Assembly: GCA_963758365.1 (NCBI GenBank)
Contig: CAVWVB010000001.1
Coordinates: forward strand, 1,984,001-2,048,000
DNA from: Dokdonella_A sp963758365
Lineage (GTDB): Bacteria; Pseudomonadota; Gammaproteobacteria; Xanthomonadales; Rhodanobacteraceae
Reading direction: 5' to 3'
DNA length: 64,000 bases
The translations under genes and the position numbers were made by a program. Below are positions 27,469 through 36,912 of this stretch, one piece after another. The notes under the pieces are model-generated. The model was given only the letters and a program-made list of their open reading frames with translations. It was not told the DNA's origin and searched no databases. Each line of letters opens with the position of its first letter. Positions within the stretch are counted from its first letter, which is position 1.

Positions 27469-27758
27469 ACGCGGACGTACGCGGATGAAACCGATGGAAA
27501 TGCGCGGATGAATCCGGTAAATATCCCGCTCTGCGCCCGGATCGAAGCTCGCCCGGACGCGGCCGACCGTGCAGCAAACGCGGTGGCGCATCCGCTTCCG
27601 CGTGTTCGCGGTACGTCATCGTCCACGCCGTCATTCGGGAGAGGGATCGCAATGTGGCCCATGGAGAACGCGCATGCTGCGGGTCGCGGGACCCGGCGAA
27701 CCGTTTTCGTGGACCGCTGCGGCCCGCCCGGCCCCACCCCTGAAACCAGCGGCGCCCG
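27469..27758. other. 290-base spacer between epmB and fimX
   Basis: No gene is supported here. The first 50 bases hold two close copies of GCGGATGAA-x-CCG (near 27481 and 27505), a short degenerate repeat. The rest is GC-rich with no terminator or clear promoter that I can identify; the fimX promoter is presumably in it. Confidence 0.4.
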
Positions 27759-29831
27759 ATGACCCGACCCGACAACATGATCAACCTGCTGCTCGTCGAC
27801 GACTCCGTCGACAACGCCGAGCAGATCATCAGTATTCTGCGCAACGGCGGAATCGCGGTGCGGCCTGCTCGCGCGAGCAACGAGGCGGAACTGGAGGCGG
27901 CCATCGAGCAGCAGATCCCGGATCTGATCATCGTCGATCTGGCCTGCCGGGATCTGGCCGTCACCCAGATTCGCGACGCAGCGGCCGCCGGCGGCCGCGA
28001 CATCACACTGATCGCGAGCGGGCAGGCGCTCAGCGAGGACGCAATCGTCGGTGCGTATCGCGACGGTGCGCGCGCGGTGATGCTGCGCGACTCCCATGAA
28101 CACGTGCAGATCGTGGTCCGCCGCGAGTTCGAGTCCCTGGTCACGCGCCGCAGCGTGCGGCGCCTGGAAGCATCCCTGCGCGAGGCCGAGCGCCGCTGCG
28201 AGGCGCTGCTCGATTCGTCGCGGGATCCGATCGCGTTCGTTCACGAAGGCATGCACGTGCGCGCCAACAAGGCCTACCTGGAAATCTTCGGCTTCGACGA
28301 GTTTGAAGAGGTCGAGGGCATGTCGATCCTGGACATGATCGGCGGCGACGACGCAGGCGACTTCAAGAACCTCCTCAAGCGCTTGTCACGCGGGGAGAAG
28401 CCGCCGCAGCGCCTCAACCTGAAGGCCAAGCGCAACGACGGGACCACCTTCGACGCGACCATGGAGTTCAGCGAGGCAAGCTACGAAGGCGAACCCTGCC
28501 AGCAGATCACGTTCCGCCGCCAGATCAGCGATGCGGCCCTCGAGCAGGAGCTCGATGCACTGCGTTCGAAGGACCTGGTCACCGACCTCTACAACCGGCA
28601 GCACATGGTCGCCGCGCTCGAGGAGGCGGCAGCGCGAGCCGCCAACGGCAAGACCGATCAGTCGCTGCTGCTCGTGGAGCCCGATGGATTCAAGCACGTG
28701 CTGGAGTCGATCGGTCTCGGCAACGCCGATGTGCTGCTGGGCGATCTCGCTGCGCTGCTGCGCAAGCAGGTCGGCGATTCAGGACTCGCCGGGCGGATCG
28801 CCGAGCACACCTTCGGCGTGCTGCTGACATCCCACGATGCCGAGGCAAGCCGAAAACTCGCCGAATCGCTGCGCAATGCGTTCAGTGAACGCATCTTCGA
28901 GGTCGGCAAGAAGTCGATCAGTCTCACGGTGAGCGTCGGCGGCACCCTGATCGGCGAGAAGAACGCGAATGCGACTACGGTTCTCGGCGACGCGCATGCC
29001 GCATTGCGCGGCGTGCAGGGCGAAGGCGGCAACCGCTGCCGCCTGATCGATCCGGCAGAACAGGACAAGGCCGCGGCCGAGGGTACGCGGCGCTGGCTGC
29101 AGGCGATAGACGATGCGCTCGCGAACGACGGCTTCGTCCTCTATTACCAGCCGATCATCAGCCTGCACGGTGCCGAGGGTGACTTCTACGAAATCCTGCT
29201 GCGCATGACCGGACCCAAGGGCGAAATCCCCCCTGCGCAGTTCCTGCCGATCGCGGAACGCAATGGCAAGATGGCCGCGATAGACCGCTGGGTCATCGCC
29301 AATGCGATTCGCGCTCTCGCCGAGCGCGAACGCGCGGGCCACCGCACGACGTTCTTCGTCAAGCTGACCCCGCAATCGCTCGAAGATCAGACCCTGCTGC
29401 CGTGGATCGCACAGCAACTCAAGAATTCGCGCCAGCGCGGCGACTCGCTGGTGTTCGAGATGCCCGAGAGCAAGGTCATCACGAGCCTGAAACCCGCCCG
29501 CGCCTTCGCGCGCGGTCTGGAACAGATCCATTGCGGATTCGCACTCGAGCAGTTCGGCTCCGGCCTCAACTCGTTCCAGCTACTCAAGCACATTCCCGCG
29601 CACTACCTGAAAATCGACCGCAACTTCATGGCCGAGTTGCCCAAGCACAAGGAAAACCAGGACAAGATCAAGGACATCTGCGAGCAGGCCCACCAAGCCG
29701 GCAAGCTCACGGTTGCCGAGTTCGTCGAGGATGCCGCGAGCATGTCGATCCTGTTCAGTTGCGGCGTCAACTTCGTGCAGGGCAACTTCCTGCAGGAACC
29801 CGAAAAAATCCTGAGCCACGCGGCCGCATGA
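27759..29831 (+). CDS. fimX: FimX-like REC-PAS-GGDEF-EAL protein with degenerate enzymatic motifs
   Basis: The 690-residue product has, in order, a receiver-like domain (about 8-120, 'LLLVDDSVDNAEQI', Asp in 'LIIVDLACRD'), a PAS domain (145-255), a GGDEF-fold domain (270-435) and an EAL-fold domain (445-680). The GGDEF motif is replaced by 'AEHTF', EAL by EIL ('YEILLRM'), and the catalytic DDFG by EQFG ('EQFGSGLNSF'), so neither synthase nor phosphodiesterase activity is expected. This is the FimX pattern: a cyclic-di-GMP receptor controlling type IV pilus assembly through PilZ/PilB. fimV in the same window serves the same system. An alternative ATG lies at 27777. Confidence 0.82.
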   Translation: MTRPDNMINLLLVDDSVDNAEQIISILRNGGIAVRPARASNEAELEAAIEQQIPDLIIVDLACRDLAVTQIRDAAAAGGRDITLIASGQALSEDAIVGAYRDGARAVMLRDSHEHVQIVVRREFESLVTRRSVRRLEASLREAERRCEALLDSSRDPIAFVHEGMHVRANKAYLEIFGFDEFEEVEGMSILDMIGGDDAGDFKNLLKRLSRGEKPPQRLNLKAKRNDGTTFDATMEFSEASYEGEPCQQITFRRQISDAALEQELDALRSKDLVTDLYNRQHMVAALEEAAARAANGKTDQSLLLVEPDGFKHVLESIGLGNADVLLGDLAALLRKQVGDSGLAGRIAEHTFGVLLTSHDAEASRKLAESLRNAFSERIFEVGKKSISLTVSVGGTLIGEKNANATTVLGDAHAALRGVQGEGGNRCRLIDPAEQDKAAAEGTRRWLQAIDDALANDGFVLYYQPIISLHGAEGDFYEILLRMTGPKGEIPPAQFLPIAERNGKMAAIDRWVIANAIRALAERERAGHRTTFFVKLTPQSLEDQTLLPWIAQQLKNSRQRGDSLVFEMPESKVITSLKPARAFARGLEQIHCGFALEQFGSGLNSFQLLKHIPAHYLKIDRNFMAELPKHKENQDKIKDICEQAHQAGKLTVAEFVEDAASMSILFSCGVNFVQGNFLQEPEKILSHAAA

Positions 29832-29903
29832 GCCGCCGCGGCCGGCTGCGCCCGGGCCTGCCCGATCGGCATTGCATCGACCGCGCCGACTGTCCGGCCT
29901 ACG

Positions 29904-30788
29904 CTACGCCGCAGGCGCTGCACGCAACGCGGCGACCCGTTCGGCGATCGGCGGGTGGCTCATGAACAGCCGTGAGATGCCGCGCTCGCCGGAGATGCCG
30001 AACGCCTGGATCGCTTTGGGCAAGGTGGTCTCGCCGTGGTTTCCGGCCAGCCGTTCGAGCGCGGAAATCATCGAATCGCGGCCTGCCAGACGTGCCCCGC
30101 CCGCGTCCGCGCGGAATTCGCGCCAACGCGAGAATGCCAGCACGATCAGCGATGCGAAGAAGCCGAGCACGAGCTGCAGCGCGATCACGATGCCGAAGTA
30201 GGCCAGGCCGCCGCCGCCCTCGCGATTGCCGCTGATCGCGCGATCGACCACGGTGCCGATGACGCGGGCGAGAAAGATGACGAAGGTGTTCAGGACGCCC
30301 TGAATCAGGGCCATGGTGACCATGTCGCCGTTGGCGACGTGGGTGATTTCATGGCCGAGCACGGCGTCGACCTGGTCGCGGTCCATGCTGTTCAGGAGTC
30401 CGCTGCTGACCGCGACCAGCGCATGGTTTCGGCTCATGCCGGTCGCGAACGCGTTCATCTCGGGTGCGTCGTAGACCGCCACTTCGGGCATGCCGATGCC
30501 GGCCTTGGCGGCATGGCGGCGGACCGTGTCCAGCAGCCATTTCTCGATCGGGTCGCGCGGGTCGCTGATGACCCGTGCGCGTACCGACATCTTCGCGACC
30601 CATTTCGATATCGCGAGCGATATGAACGAGCCGCCCATGCCGAACACCGCCGACATGATCAACAGGCCCTGCAGGTTGATTCCGCCGCGGGTCTGCGTGT
30701 AGACATCGATCCCGGTCAACTTGACGACGATCGCGAGCAGGGCCATGACGGCCAGGTTGGTCGCGACGAACAGGACGATTCGCAGCAT
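29904..30788 (-). CDS. htpX: protease HtpX
   Basis: HtpX (294 aa) is an inner-membrane M48 zinc metalloprotease that degrades misfolded membrane proteins, working alongside FtsH. Two N-terminal membrane segments precede the zinc motif 'HEITHVANGDM' (His146, Glu147, His150); 'WREFRADAGGARLAG' supplies the third ligand after two more membrane segments. ATG 30788 ('MLRIVLFVATN') is the family start; the frame continuing upstream enters the gluQ side. It is convergent with fimX and divergent from gluQ. Confidence 0.95.
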   Translation of the reverse strand: MLRIVLFVATNLAVMALLAIVVKLTGIDVYTQTRGGINLQGLLIMSAVFGMGGSFISLAISKWVAKMSVRARVISDPRDPIEKWLLDTVRRHAAKAGIGMPEVAVYDAPEMNAFATGMSRNHALVAVSSGLLNSMDRDQVDAVLGHEITHVANGDMVTMALIQGVLNTFVIFLARVIGTVVDRAISGNREGGGGLAYFGIVIALQLVLGFFASLIVLAFSRWREFRADAGGARLAGRDSMISALERLAGNHGETTLPKAIQAFGISGERGISRLFMSHPPIAERVAALRAAPAA

Positions 30789-30928
30789 GATGGGCCTCGT
30801 AGTACGGGTGGGTCGGAACTCGACGAATATGGGTACTAGCGGCGCGAAATGGAAGCCTGGCCGCCGCGATGCGATCGCGGCCGACACGACTTGGACCGCG
30901 GCCGCCTGCCGCGGTTCAAGATGAGGCC

Positions 30929-31822
30929 GTGACCATCAGCGGATATCGCGGACGATTCGCGCCATCGCCGACCGGCCGGCTGCATTTCGGCTCGCTGGTT
31001 GCCGCGCTCGGCAGCTGGCTGTTTGCCCGCGCGGCCGGCGGCGCCTGGATCGTGCGCATCGAGGATCTCGACTGCGGGCGCGAAGTCCCCGGTTCCACCA
31101 CCGACATCCTCTCGACGCTGGCGGCGCTGGGCCTGGATTCGGACGAAGCGGTCGTGCGGCAGAGCCGGCGCAGCGGACAGTACGAAGCTGCGCGTCAGCG
31201 TCTCGAACGCAGCGGTCTGGCCTACCCTTGCTGGTGCAGCCGCGGCGACCTCGAGGCGTTCGGCGGTATCCACCCGGCTGCCTGCATTTCGGCCCGGCGA
31301 TCCCGACCGCCGAGCTGGCGCATGCGCGCAGGCGGAACCGAGATCGCATTCGACGATGCGTTGCAGGGTCGTCGGACCCAGCGGGTCGCGCGTGAAGTCG
31401 GCGACTTCGTTGTCTGGCGGGCCGACGGCGGGTGCGCATACCAGCTCGCGGTCGTCGTCGACGATGCCGAGCAGGGAATCTCCGACGTCGTGCGCGGCGC
31501 CGACCTGCTCGACTCGACACCGCGCCAGATCCTTCTGCAACAGGCGCTCGGCCATCCTCAGCCGCGCTACGCGCACCTGCCGCTGGCGCTCGATGCGCAG
31601 GGCCGCAAGCTCAGCAAGCACGAGGCCGCGCTGCCGGTCGACGCGGCCGATCCGCTGCCCGCGCTGCGAAGCGCGCTCGCATTTCTCGGACAACCGGACG
31701 CGCACGGCGCTTCCGTTGCGCGTCTCCTGACGTCGGCCACGAAGCATTTCGACGCCGCGGCCATACCCCGCGAAGGATGCATGCCCGCTTCGATTGCGGC
31801 ATTGCGGGAGGAACTTTCGTGA
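30929..31822 (+). CDS. gluQ: glutamyl-Q tRNA(Asp) synthetase
   Basis: GluQ-RS (297 aa) is a truncated glutamyl-tRNA synthetase that attaches glutamate to queuosine in tRNA(Asp). HIGH-like 'GRFAPSPTGRLHFGSLVAA' and KMSKS-like 'GRKLSKHEAA' are present, the anticodon-binding domain is missing, and the zinc site is 'YPCWCSRGDL' plus 'HPAACIS'. I choose GTG 30929 ('VTISGYRGRFAPS') as the family-like start; an earlier in-frame start adds only unconserved residues. It is often linked to dksA, but not here. Confidence 0.92.
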   Translation: MTISGYRGRFAPSPTGRLHFGSLVAALGSWLFARAAGGAWIVRIEDLDCGREVPGSTTDILSTLAALGLDSDEAVVRQSRRSGQYEAARQRLERSGLAYPCWCSRGDLEAFGGIHPAACISARRSRPPSWRMRAGGTEIAFDDALQGRRTQRVAREVGDFVVWRADGGCAYQLAVVVDDAEQGISDVVRGADLLDSTPRQILLQQALGHPQPRYAHLPLALDAQGRKLSKHEAALPVDAADPLPALRSALAFLGQPDAHGASVARLLTSATKHFDAAAIPREGCMPASIAALREELS

Positions 31823-31891
31823 ACCGCGCGGCACAATGACAACGGCGCAAGCAGCGTCCCCGCTATGACCATCATCGCAAAGGAGTACAGC

Positions 31892-32627
<736 letters not shown>

Positions 32628-32632
<5 letters not shown>

Positions 32633-32680
32633 TGCGCGCGTAAGCAGATGCCATGAAAGGCATCTGCTGCGCGCATCACC
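32628..32680 (+). terminator. large two-stem hairpin covering the phaB stop codon
   Basis: GGTGATGCGCGC (32628-32639) pairs perfectly with GCGCGCATCACC (32669-32680); inside it GCAGATGCC (32644-32652) pairs with GGCATCTGC (32659-32667) around ATGAAA. The only mismatch is an internal GTAA/T bulge. The outer arm includes the TGA stop of phaB at 32630-32632. It lacks a T-run, so it may act as an mRNA 3' stabiliser or be the first member of the palindrome array rather than a true terminator. Confidence 0.55.
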
Positions 32681-32686
32681 AGGTGA

Positions 32687-32999
32687 GCCATGGATGGCGA
32701 ACGGGCGGGTCCGCCACGGATGGCCAGCCAGGGATGGCGTAAGGGCAGCGCCATGGACGGCTTCTCGTACACATCTCCGTAGCGCTCAGTCGATGCCTTC
32801 GGGCATGGATGCCCGAACGGGCGGGTCCGCCACGGATGGCCAGCCAGGGATGGCGTAAGGGCAGCGCCATGGACGGCTCCTCGTACACATCTCCATGGCG
32901 CGCAGTCGATGCCTTAGGGCATCGACTACGGCGTTCACCAAGTGCGGGCATGGATGCCCGAACGGGCAGGTCCGCCACGGACGGCCAGCAAGGGATGGC
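32687..32999. repeat. array of short imperfect palindromes (GCC-AYGGAT-GGC type)
   Basis: About ten copies of a 12-14-base hairpin occur: GCCATGGATGGC 32687, GCCACGGATGGC 32713 and 32829, GCCAGGGATGGC 32727 and 32843, GCCATGGACGGC 32750 and 32866, GGGCATGGATGCCC 32801 and 32946, GCCACGGACGGC 32974. A block of ~110 bases is repeated (A around 32687-32790, B around 32801-32926), and a third degenerate block starts at 32945. A perfect hairpin GTCGATGCC/GGCATCGAC sits at 32905-32926. The central ATGGAT-like loop is kept while the stem changes on both sides together. Confidence 0.85.
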
Positions 33000-33284
33000 A
33001 CAGGGGCGGCGCCACCAAAGGTCCCTCTCCCGAAAAGGCCCTCTCCCGCATCTGCGCGCTGCCGATCCGACGCGCGAAGCATCCGCGCTGTCCCGCAATC
33101 GCGTGTCGACACCGCTCGCGTCAGCCGTGCCGGGCTGAGCCGCACCGCGGTGCTGTCAGCAGCGTACGGCCGCTGCGCGTCCTCACGCGTGCGGATTGAG
33201 CCGGGTCGCGCGTGTCCGGGCCGATGCGGTGCTAAGCACCATCGCAAACTGGTGCGCTGCCGCACATTCTGCTAGGTTTGCGCG
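33000..33284. other. spacer between palindrome array and phaR
   Basis: No gene is supported. A direct repeat CCCTCTCCCG occurs near 33022 and 33039. The short open frames here are arginine-rich by-products of GC-rich DNA. The phaR promoter is presumably in the last 100 bases, but no convincing boxes are seen. Confidence 0.4.
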
Positions 33285-33788
33285 ATGACCACGCCGCGCA
33301 TCATCAAGAAGTACCCGAACCGTCGGCTCTACGACACCGAGATTTCGAGCTATATAACGCTCGAAGAGATCCGCCAGCTCGTGCTCGACGACGAGGAGTT
33401 CGAGGTCCGCGACGCCAAGTCCGGCGACAACCTGACCCGTTCGGTCCTGCTGCAGATCATCTCGGAGTACGAGGATCGCGGCGAACCGATGTTCACGACC
33501 AAGCTGCTCTCGCAGATCATCCGTTTCTACGGCGATTCGCTGCAGGGATTCATGGGTGGTTATCTGGAGCGCAGCCTGCAGATCTTCATGGACCAGCAGC
33601 AGCAGTTCCGCAGTCAGCTGAACAGCATCATCGGGCAGACGCCATGGTCCATGCTCAACGACCTGACCGAGCGCAACGTGGACCTCTGGAAGTCCCTGCA
33701 ACAGGGCTTCCTCACCGCTGCCGCGAACACCGTGCGCGACGCCAACGCCGACCCGGTGCGCAAGCCCAAGAAGGACGGCAAGCCCTGA
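33285..33788 (+). CDS. phaR: polyhydroxyalkanoate synthesis repressor PhaR
   Basis: PhaR (167 aa) represses phasin and its own gene and senses PHB granules. The N-terminal DNA-binding domain 'RIIKKYPNRRLYDTEISSYI' and the following 'ITLEEIRQLVLDDEEFEVRDAK' are highly conserved in the family; the second half forms helices ('IFMDQQQQFRSQLNSIIG') thought to bind the polymer. The tail is lysine/proline-rich. It lies between two phaB copies, so it probably controls at least the second reductase gene. Confidence 0.93.
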   Translation: MTTPRIIKKYPNRRLYDTEISSYITLEEIRQLVLDDEEFEVRDAKSGDNLTRSVLLQIISEYEDRGEPMFTTKLLSQIIRFYGDSLQGFMGGYLERSLQIFMDQQQQFRSQLNSIIGQTPWSMLNDLTERNVDLWKSLQQGFLTAAANTVRDANADPVRKPKKDGKP

Positions 33789-33890
33789 ACCGGTGGTTCG
33801 CAGATCCGGTCGGCGACCTAAGCACGGGTCCTGCGTCGCAGCAATTCCCGGCGGCAACCCGTGCCGCGATGCACGAACAGGGGTGAATCA

Positions 33891-34637
33891 ATGAGCAAGC
33901 GTGTCGCCGTCGTCACGGGCGGAATCGGCGGTCTCGGAACCGAAATCTGCAAGTCCCTCGCGCGCTCCGGCCGCACGGTCATCGCCGCCGACCTCGACTC
34001 GCGCAATGATCGAATCGCCACTTTTCGCGATGAAGTCGCCGATTTCGGCGATGCGATCGTGTTCGAGCCCCTCAACGTGGCCGCCTACCAGACTTGCGTC
34101 GATTTCGCCGGACGCGTCGCGCAGACGTACGGGACGGTTTCGATCCTCGTCAACGCCGCCGGCATCACCCGCGACACCAGCTTGCGCAAGATGGAGCCCG
34201 AGCAGTGGGGCGACGTGCTCAAGGTGAATCTCGAAAGCGTGTACAACATGTGTCGTCCGATGATCGAAGGCATGACCGCGCAGGGATTCGGCCGCATCGT
34301 CAACATCTCGTCGGTGAACGGGCAGACCGGGCAGTTCGGCCAGACCAACTATTCTGCCGCGAAGGCAGGCATGCACGGTTTCACGATGGCGCTCGCACGC
34401 GAGGTCGCGAGCAAGGGCGTCACCGTGAACAGCGTCTCTCCGGGCTATTGCGCGACCGCCCTGGTCATGGCCGTGCCCGAAGACATCCGCAACCGGATCA
34501 TCGCCAATATTCCGGTCGGCCGGCTCGGAAAGCCGAGCGAGATCGCGCGCACGGTGGACTTTCTCGCCGCCGACGACGCGGGTTTCATCACCGGTGCGAA
34601 CATCCCGGTCAATGGCGGCTATTTCATGGATTTCTGA
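33891..34637 (+). CDS. phaB: acetoacetyl-CoA reductase, second copy
   Basis: This 248-residue short-chain dehydrogenase is a clear paralogue of the copy at 31892. It has 'VTGGIGGLGTEICKSLA', the catalytic 'FGQTNYSAAKAGMHGF' and the PhaB-like ending 'TGANIPVNGGYFMDF'. It differs in the substrate-side segments (for example 'YCATALVMAVPEDIRNRI'), so substrate preference may differ. AGGGG precedes the ATG at 33891. It follows phaR by about 100 bases on the same strand. Confidence 0.88.
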   Translation: MSKRVAVVTGGIGGLGTEICKSLARSGRTVIAADLDSRNDRIATFRDEVADFGDAIVFEPLNVAAYQTCVDFAGRVAQTYGTVSILVNAAGITRDTSLRKMEPEQWGDVLKVNLESVYNMCRPMIEGMTAQGFGRIVNISSVNGQTGQFGQTNYSAAKAGMHGFTMALAREVASKGVTVNSVSPGYCATALVMAVPEDIRNRIIANIPVGRLGKPSEIARTVDFLAADDAGFITGANIPVNGGYFMDF

Positions 34638-34730
34638 TCCGCCGCGATCGCCGACCCTGCGTCCCGAGAAAGGACATCGAAAGAAAGCGCACCTAAGCTG
34701 GGCCATCCCTGGATGCCCCGGAGGCGACGC

Positions 34731-35438
34731 TTGTCATCCCGCGACTGGACGATTCTCTGCGATTTCGACGGCACGATCACGCTCGATGACGTGACCGACC
34801 GCCTGCTCGCGCGCCTCGGCAGCCCGGGCTGGGAACGTCTCGAAAACGACTGGCGCCGCGGACTGATCGGTTCGCGCGAATGCATGGCCGGACAGGTAGC
34901 CCTGCTCGACGGCACCCGCGATGCCCTCGACGCGGTCATCGACGACATCGGGATCGATCCGGAGTTTCCACGATTTCTCGAACTCGCGCGCGGCGCGGGC
35001 GTCTCCCTGACCATCGTCAGCGACGGTCTCGACTACGCGATCGAACGCGTCCTCGCGCGATATCGAATCTGTGCGTTGCCGGTCGTCGCGAACCGTCTCG
35101 TGCAGAAGGCTTCGAGGCGCTGGGCCATCGAGTTTCCACACGCGGACGCGCAGTGCCGCAGTGGCAACTGCAAGTGCACCTGCGTGAGCCAGGCGCACAC
35201 GCGCCACGCCGCGCTGCTGATCGGGGACGGACAGTCCGACGTGTGTGTCGCCGGGCGCGCGGATTTCGTCTTCGCCAAGCACCGTCTGCTCGAGCATTGC
35301 CGCGAGGCGGGTGTTCCGCATCGCGCGATCAGCGGATTCGCGGAAGCCTGCGCACTGCTCCCGCAGCTCCTCGCCGGCGAGCTCGCGGCCCCGGTCCGTC
35401 CGCTTTCCATTCCCTCAACCAGAGTCCAGTACGCATGA
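34731..35438 (+). CDS. MtnX-like HAD-IB phosphatase
   Basis: The 235-residue protein shows HAD motif I 'ILCDFDGTITLDDVTDRLL', motif II 'LTIVSDGLDYAIERVL', and motif IV 'LLIGDGQSDVCVAGRADFV'. The layout and the Cys-rich 'CRSGNCKCTCVSQ' resemble MtnX (2-hydroxy-3-keto-5-methylthiopentenyl-1-phosphate phosphatase) and phosphoserine phosphatase relatives. I take TTG 34731 as start because a full GGAGG (34720-34724) lies six bases before it, while the in-frame ATG at 34713 has no such signal. Its stop overlaps the aminotransferase ATG (ATGA), so the two are likely a functional pair. Substrate unknown. Confidence 0.75.
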   Translation: MSSRDWTILCDFDGTITLDDVTDRLLARLGSPGWERLENDWRRGLIGSRECMAGQVALLDGTRDALDAVIDDIGIDPEFPRFLELARGAGVSLTIVSDGLDYAIERVLARYRICALPVVANRLVQKASRRWAIEFPHADAQCRSGNCKCTCVSQAHTRHAALLIGDGQSDVCVAGRADFVFAKHRLLEHCREAGVPHRAISGFAEACALLPQLLAGELAAPVRPLSIPSTRVQYA

Positions 35439-36844
35439 ATCAGATCGCCCTGGTGCGCCCCTTCGTCGAGCCGGAAGCCGATGATTGCAGTCTTCTCGCC
35501 GACGAGGCGCGCTACTGCTCGTTCGGCGACACCGTGCACTACAGCGAGCCGCCGAAGATCTTCGCGCGCTGCGAGGGCAGTTATCTCTACGACGGCGCGG
35601 GCGTTCCATTCCTCGATCTGCAGATGTGGTATTCGGCGGTCAATTTCGGCTATGCGAATCCACGCCTGAACGAGGTTCTCAAGCGCCAGATCGACACGCT
35701 TCCGCAGGTCGCGAGCCAGTACCTGCATCCGACCAAGATCGAGCTCGCGAAGACGATCGCCCGGGACGCCGAACGCAAGTGGGGCAATCCGGGCCGGGTC
35801 CATTTCAACGTCGGCGGATCGCAGTCGGTCGAGGACTCGCTCAAGCTCGTGCGCAACGCAAGCAACGGCAAGAGCCTGGTCTTCGCATTCGAGGGCGGTT
35901 ATCACGGACGAACCCTCGGCGCATCCGCGATCACGTCGTCCTACCGCTACCGGCGCCGCTACGGTCATTTCGACCGTGCCCAGTTCGTCGAATTTCCGTA
36001 CCACTTCCGCGGCCCGAAGGGCATGTCGAAGGAGGAGTACGGCGAGCAATGCGTGGCCAAGTTCGCGCGCCTGTTCGAGACCGAATACAACGGCGTCTGG
36101 GATCCGAAGGCCGGCCAGTGCGAATACGCGGCGTTCTATGTCGAGCCGATCCAGGGTACCGGCGGCTACGTGATACCGCCGCCGAATTTCTTCAGCGGCC
36201 TCAAGAAGGTGCTCGACAAGTACGGCATCCTGCTCGTCGTCGACGAGATCCAGATGGGATTCTTCCGTACCGGCAAGCTCTGGGCGATCGAGCATTTCGG
36301 GGTCAAGCCCGACGTACTCGTGTTCGGCAAGGCGCTGACCAATGGCCTCAATCCGCTGGCCGGAATCTGGGCGCGCGAGGAGTTGATCAATCCGACCGTG
36401 TTCCCGCCCGGCTCGACCCATTCCACGTTCGCGTCCAATCCGCTCGGCACCGCGGTCGGCCTCGAAACGATGCGCATGCTCGCCGAGACCGACTACGAAT
36501 CGATGGTGATGGCCAAGGGCGCGCACTTCCTCGCCGGCCTGCGCGACCTGCAGAAGCGTCATGCGGAAATCGGCGATGTCGACGGCCTCGGTCTGGCCCT
36601 GCGCGCGGAGATCTGCGAGGCCGATGGCTACACGCCGAACCGCAAGCTGCTCGACCGCATGGTGGACGTCGGACTGGCCGGAGACCTGCGTCACGACGGC
36701 AAGCCGATCGGTCTCGTGCTCGACGTCGGCGGCTACCACAAGAACGTGATCACGTTCGCGCCATCGCTGCACATCAGCGGCGAGGAGATCGATCTTGGCA
36801 TCGCCCTGCTCGACCAGTTGCTGACCCGGGCCAAGCGCGATTGA
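35435..36844 (+). CDS. class III PLP-dependent aminotransferase
   Basis: The 469-residue product is a fold-type I class III aminotransferase. The PLP-ring Asp is in 'GILLVVDEIQMGFFRTGKLW' and the Schiff-base Lys in 'DVLVFGKALTNGLNPLAG'; 'GSTHSTFASNPLGTAVGLET' completes the cofactor site. Relatives act on ornithine, GABA, diaminobutyrate and similar omega-amines; the substrate cannot be told here. It is coupled to a MtnX-like phosphatase by a 4-nt overlap, which suggests a phosphorylated intermediate or product. The ketosynthase locus on the opposite strand ends 68 bases away. Confidence 0.82.
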   Translation: MNQIALVRPFVEPEADDCSLLADEARYCSFGDTVHYSEPPKIFARCEGSYLYDGAGVPFLDLQMWYSAVNFGYANPRLNEVLKRQIDTLPQVASQYLHPTKIELAKTIARDAERKWGNPGRVHFNVGGSQSVEDSLKLVRNASNGKSLVFAFEGGYHGRTLGASAITSSYRYRRRYGHFDRAQFVEFPYHFRGPKGMSKEEYGEQCVAKFARLFETEYNGVWDPKAGQCEYAAFYVEPIQGTGGYVIPPPNFFSGLKKVLDKYGILLVVDEIQMGFFRTGKLWAIEHFGVKPDVLVFGKALTNGLNPLAGIWAREELINPTVFPPGSTHSTFASNPLGTAVGLETMRMLAETDYESMVMAKGAHFLAGLRDLQKRHAEIGDVDGLGLALRAEICEADGYTPNRKLLDRMVDVGLAGDLRHDGKPIGLVLDVGGYHKNVITFAPSLHISGEEIDLGIALLDQLLTRAKRD

Positions 36845-36912
36845 CGTCGGTGGCCCGATGTCGGCCGGTCAGGTCGTTGCGGCCACCGCAGTCCACCCTC
36901 GTCGCCGCGGTC

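Noticed and set aside
32687..32999. Possible CRISPR array
   Set aside because: The repeats are only 12-14 bases, internally palindromic and unevenly spaced, the sequence between them is itself repeated, and no cas gene is near.
32706..33275. Several short open frames across the palindrome array
   Set aside because: Their products repeat the same Pro/Arg-rich peptide because the DNA is repeated; no start signals or family matches.
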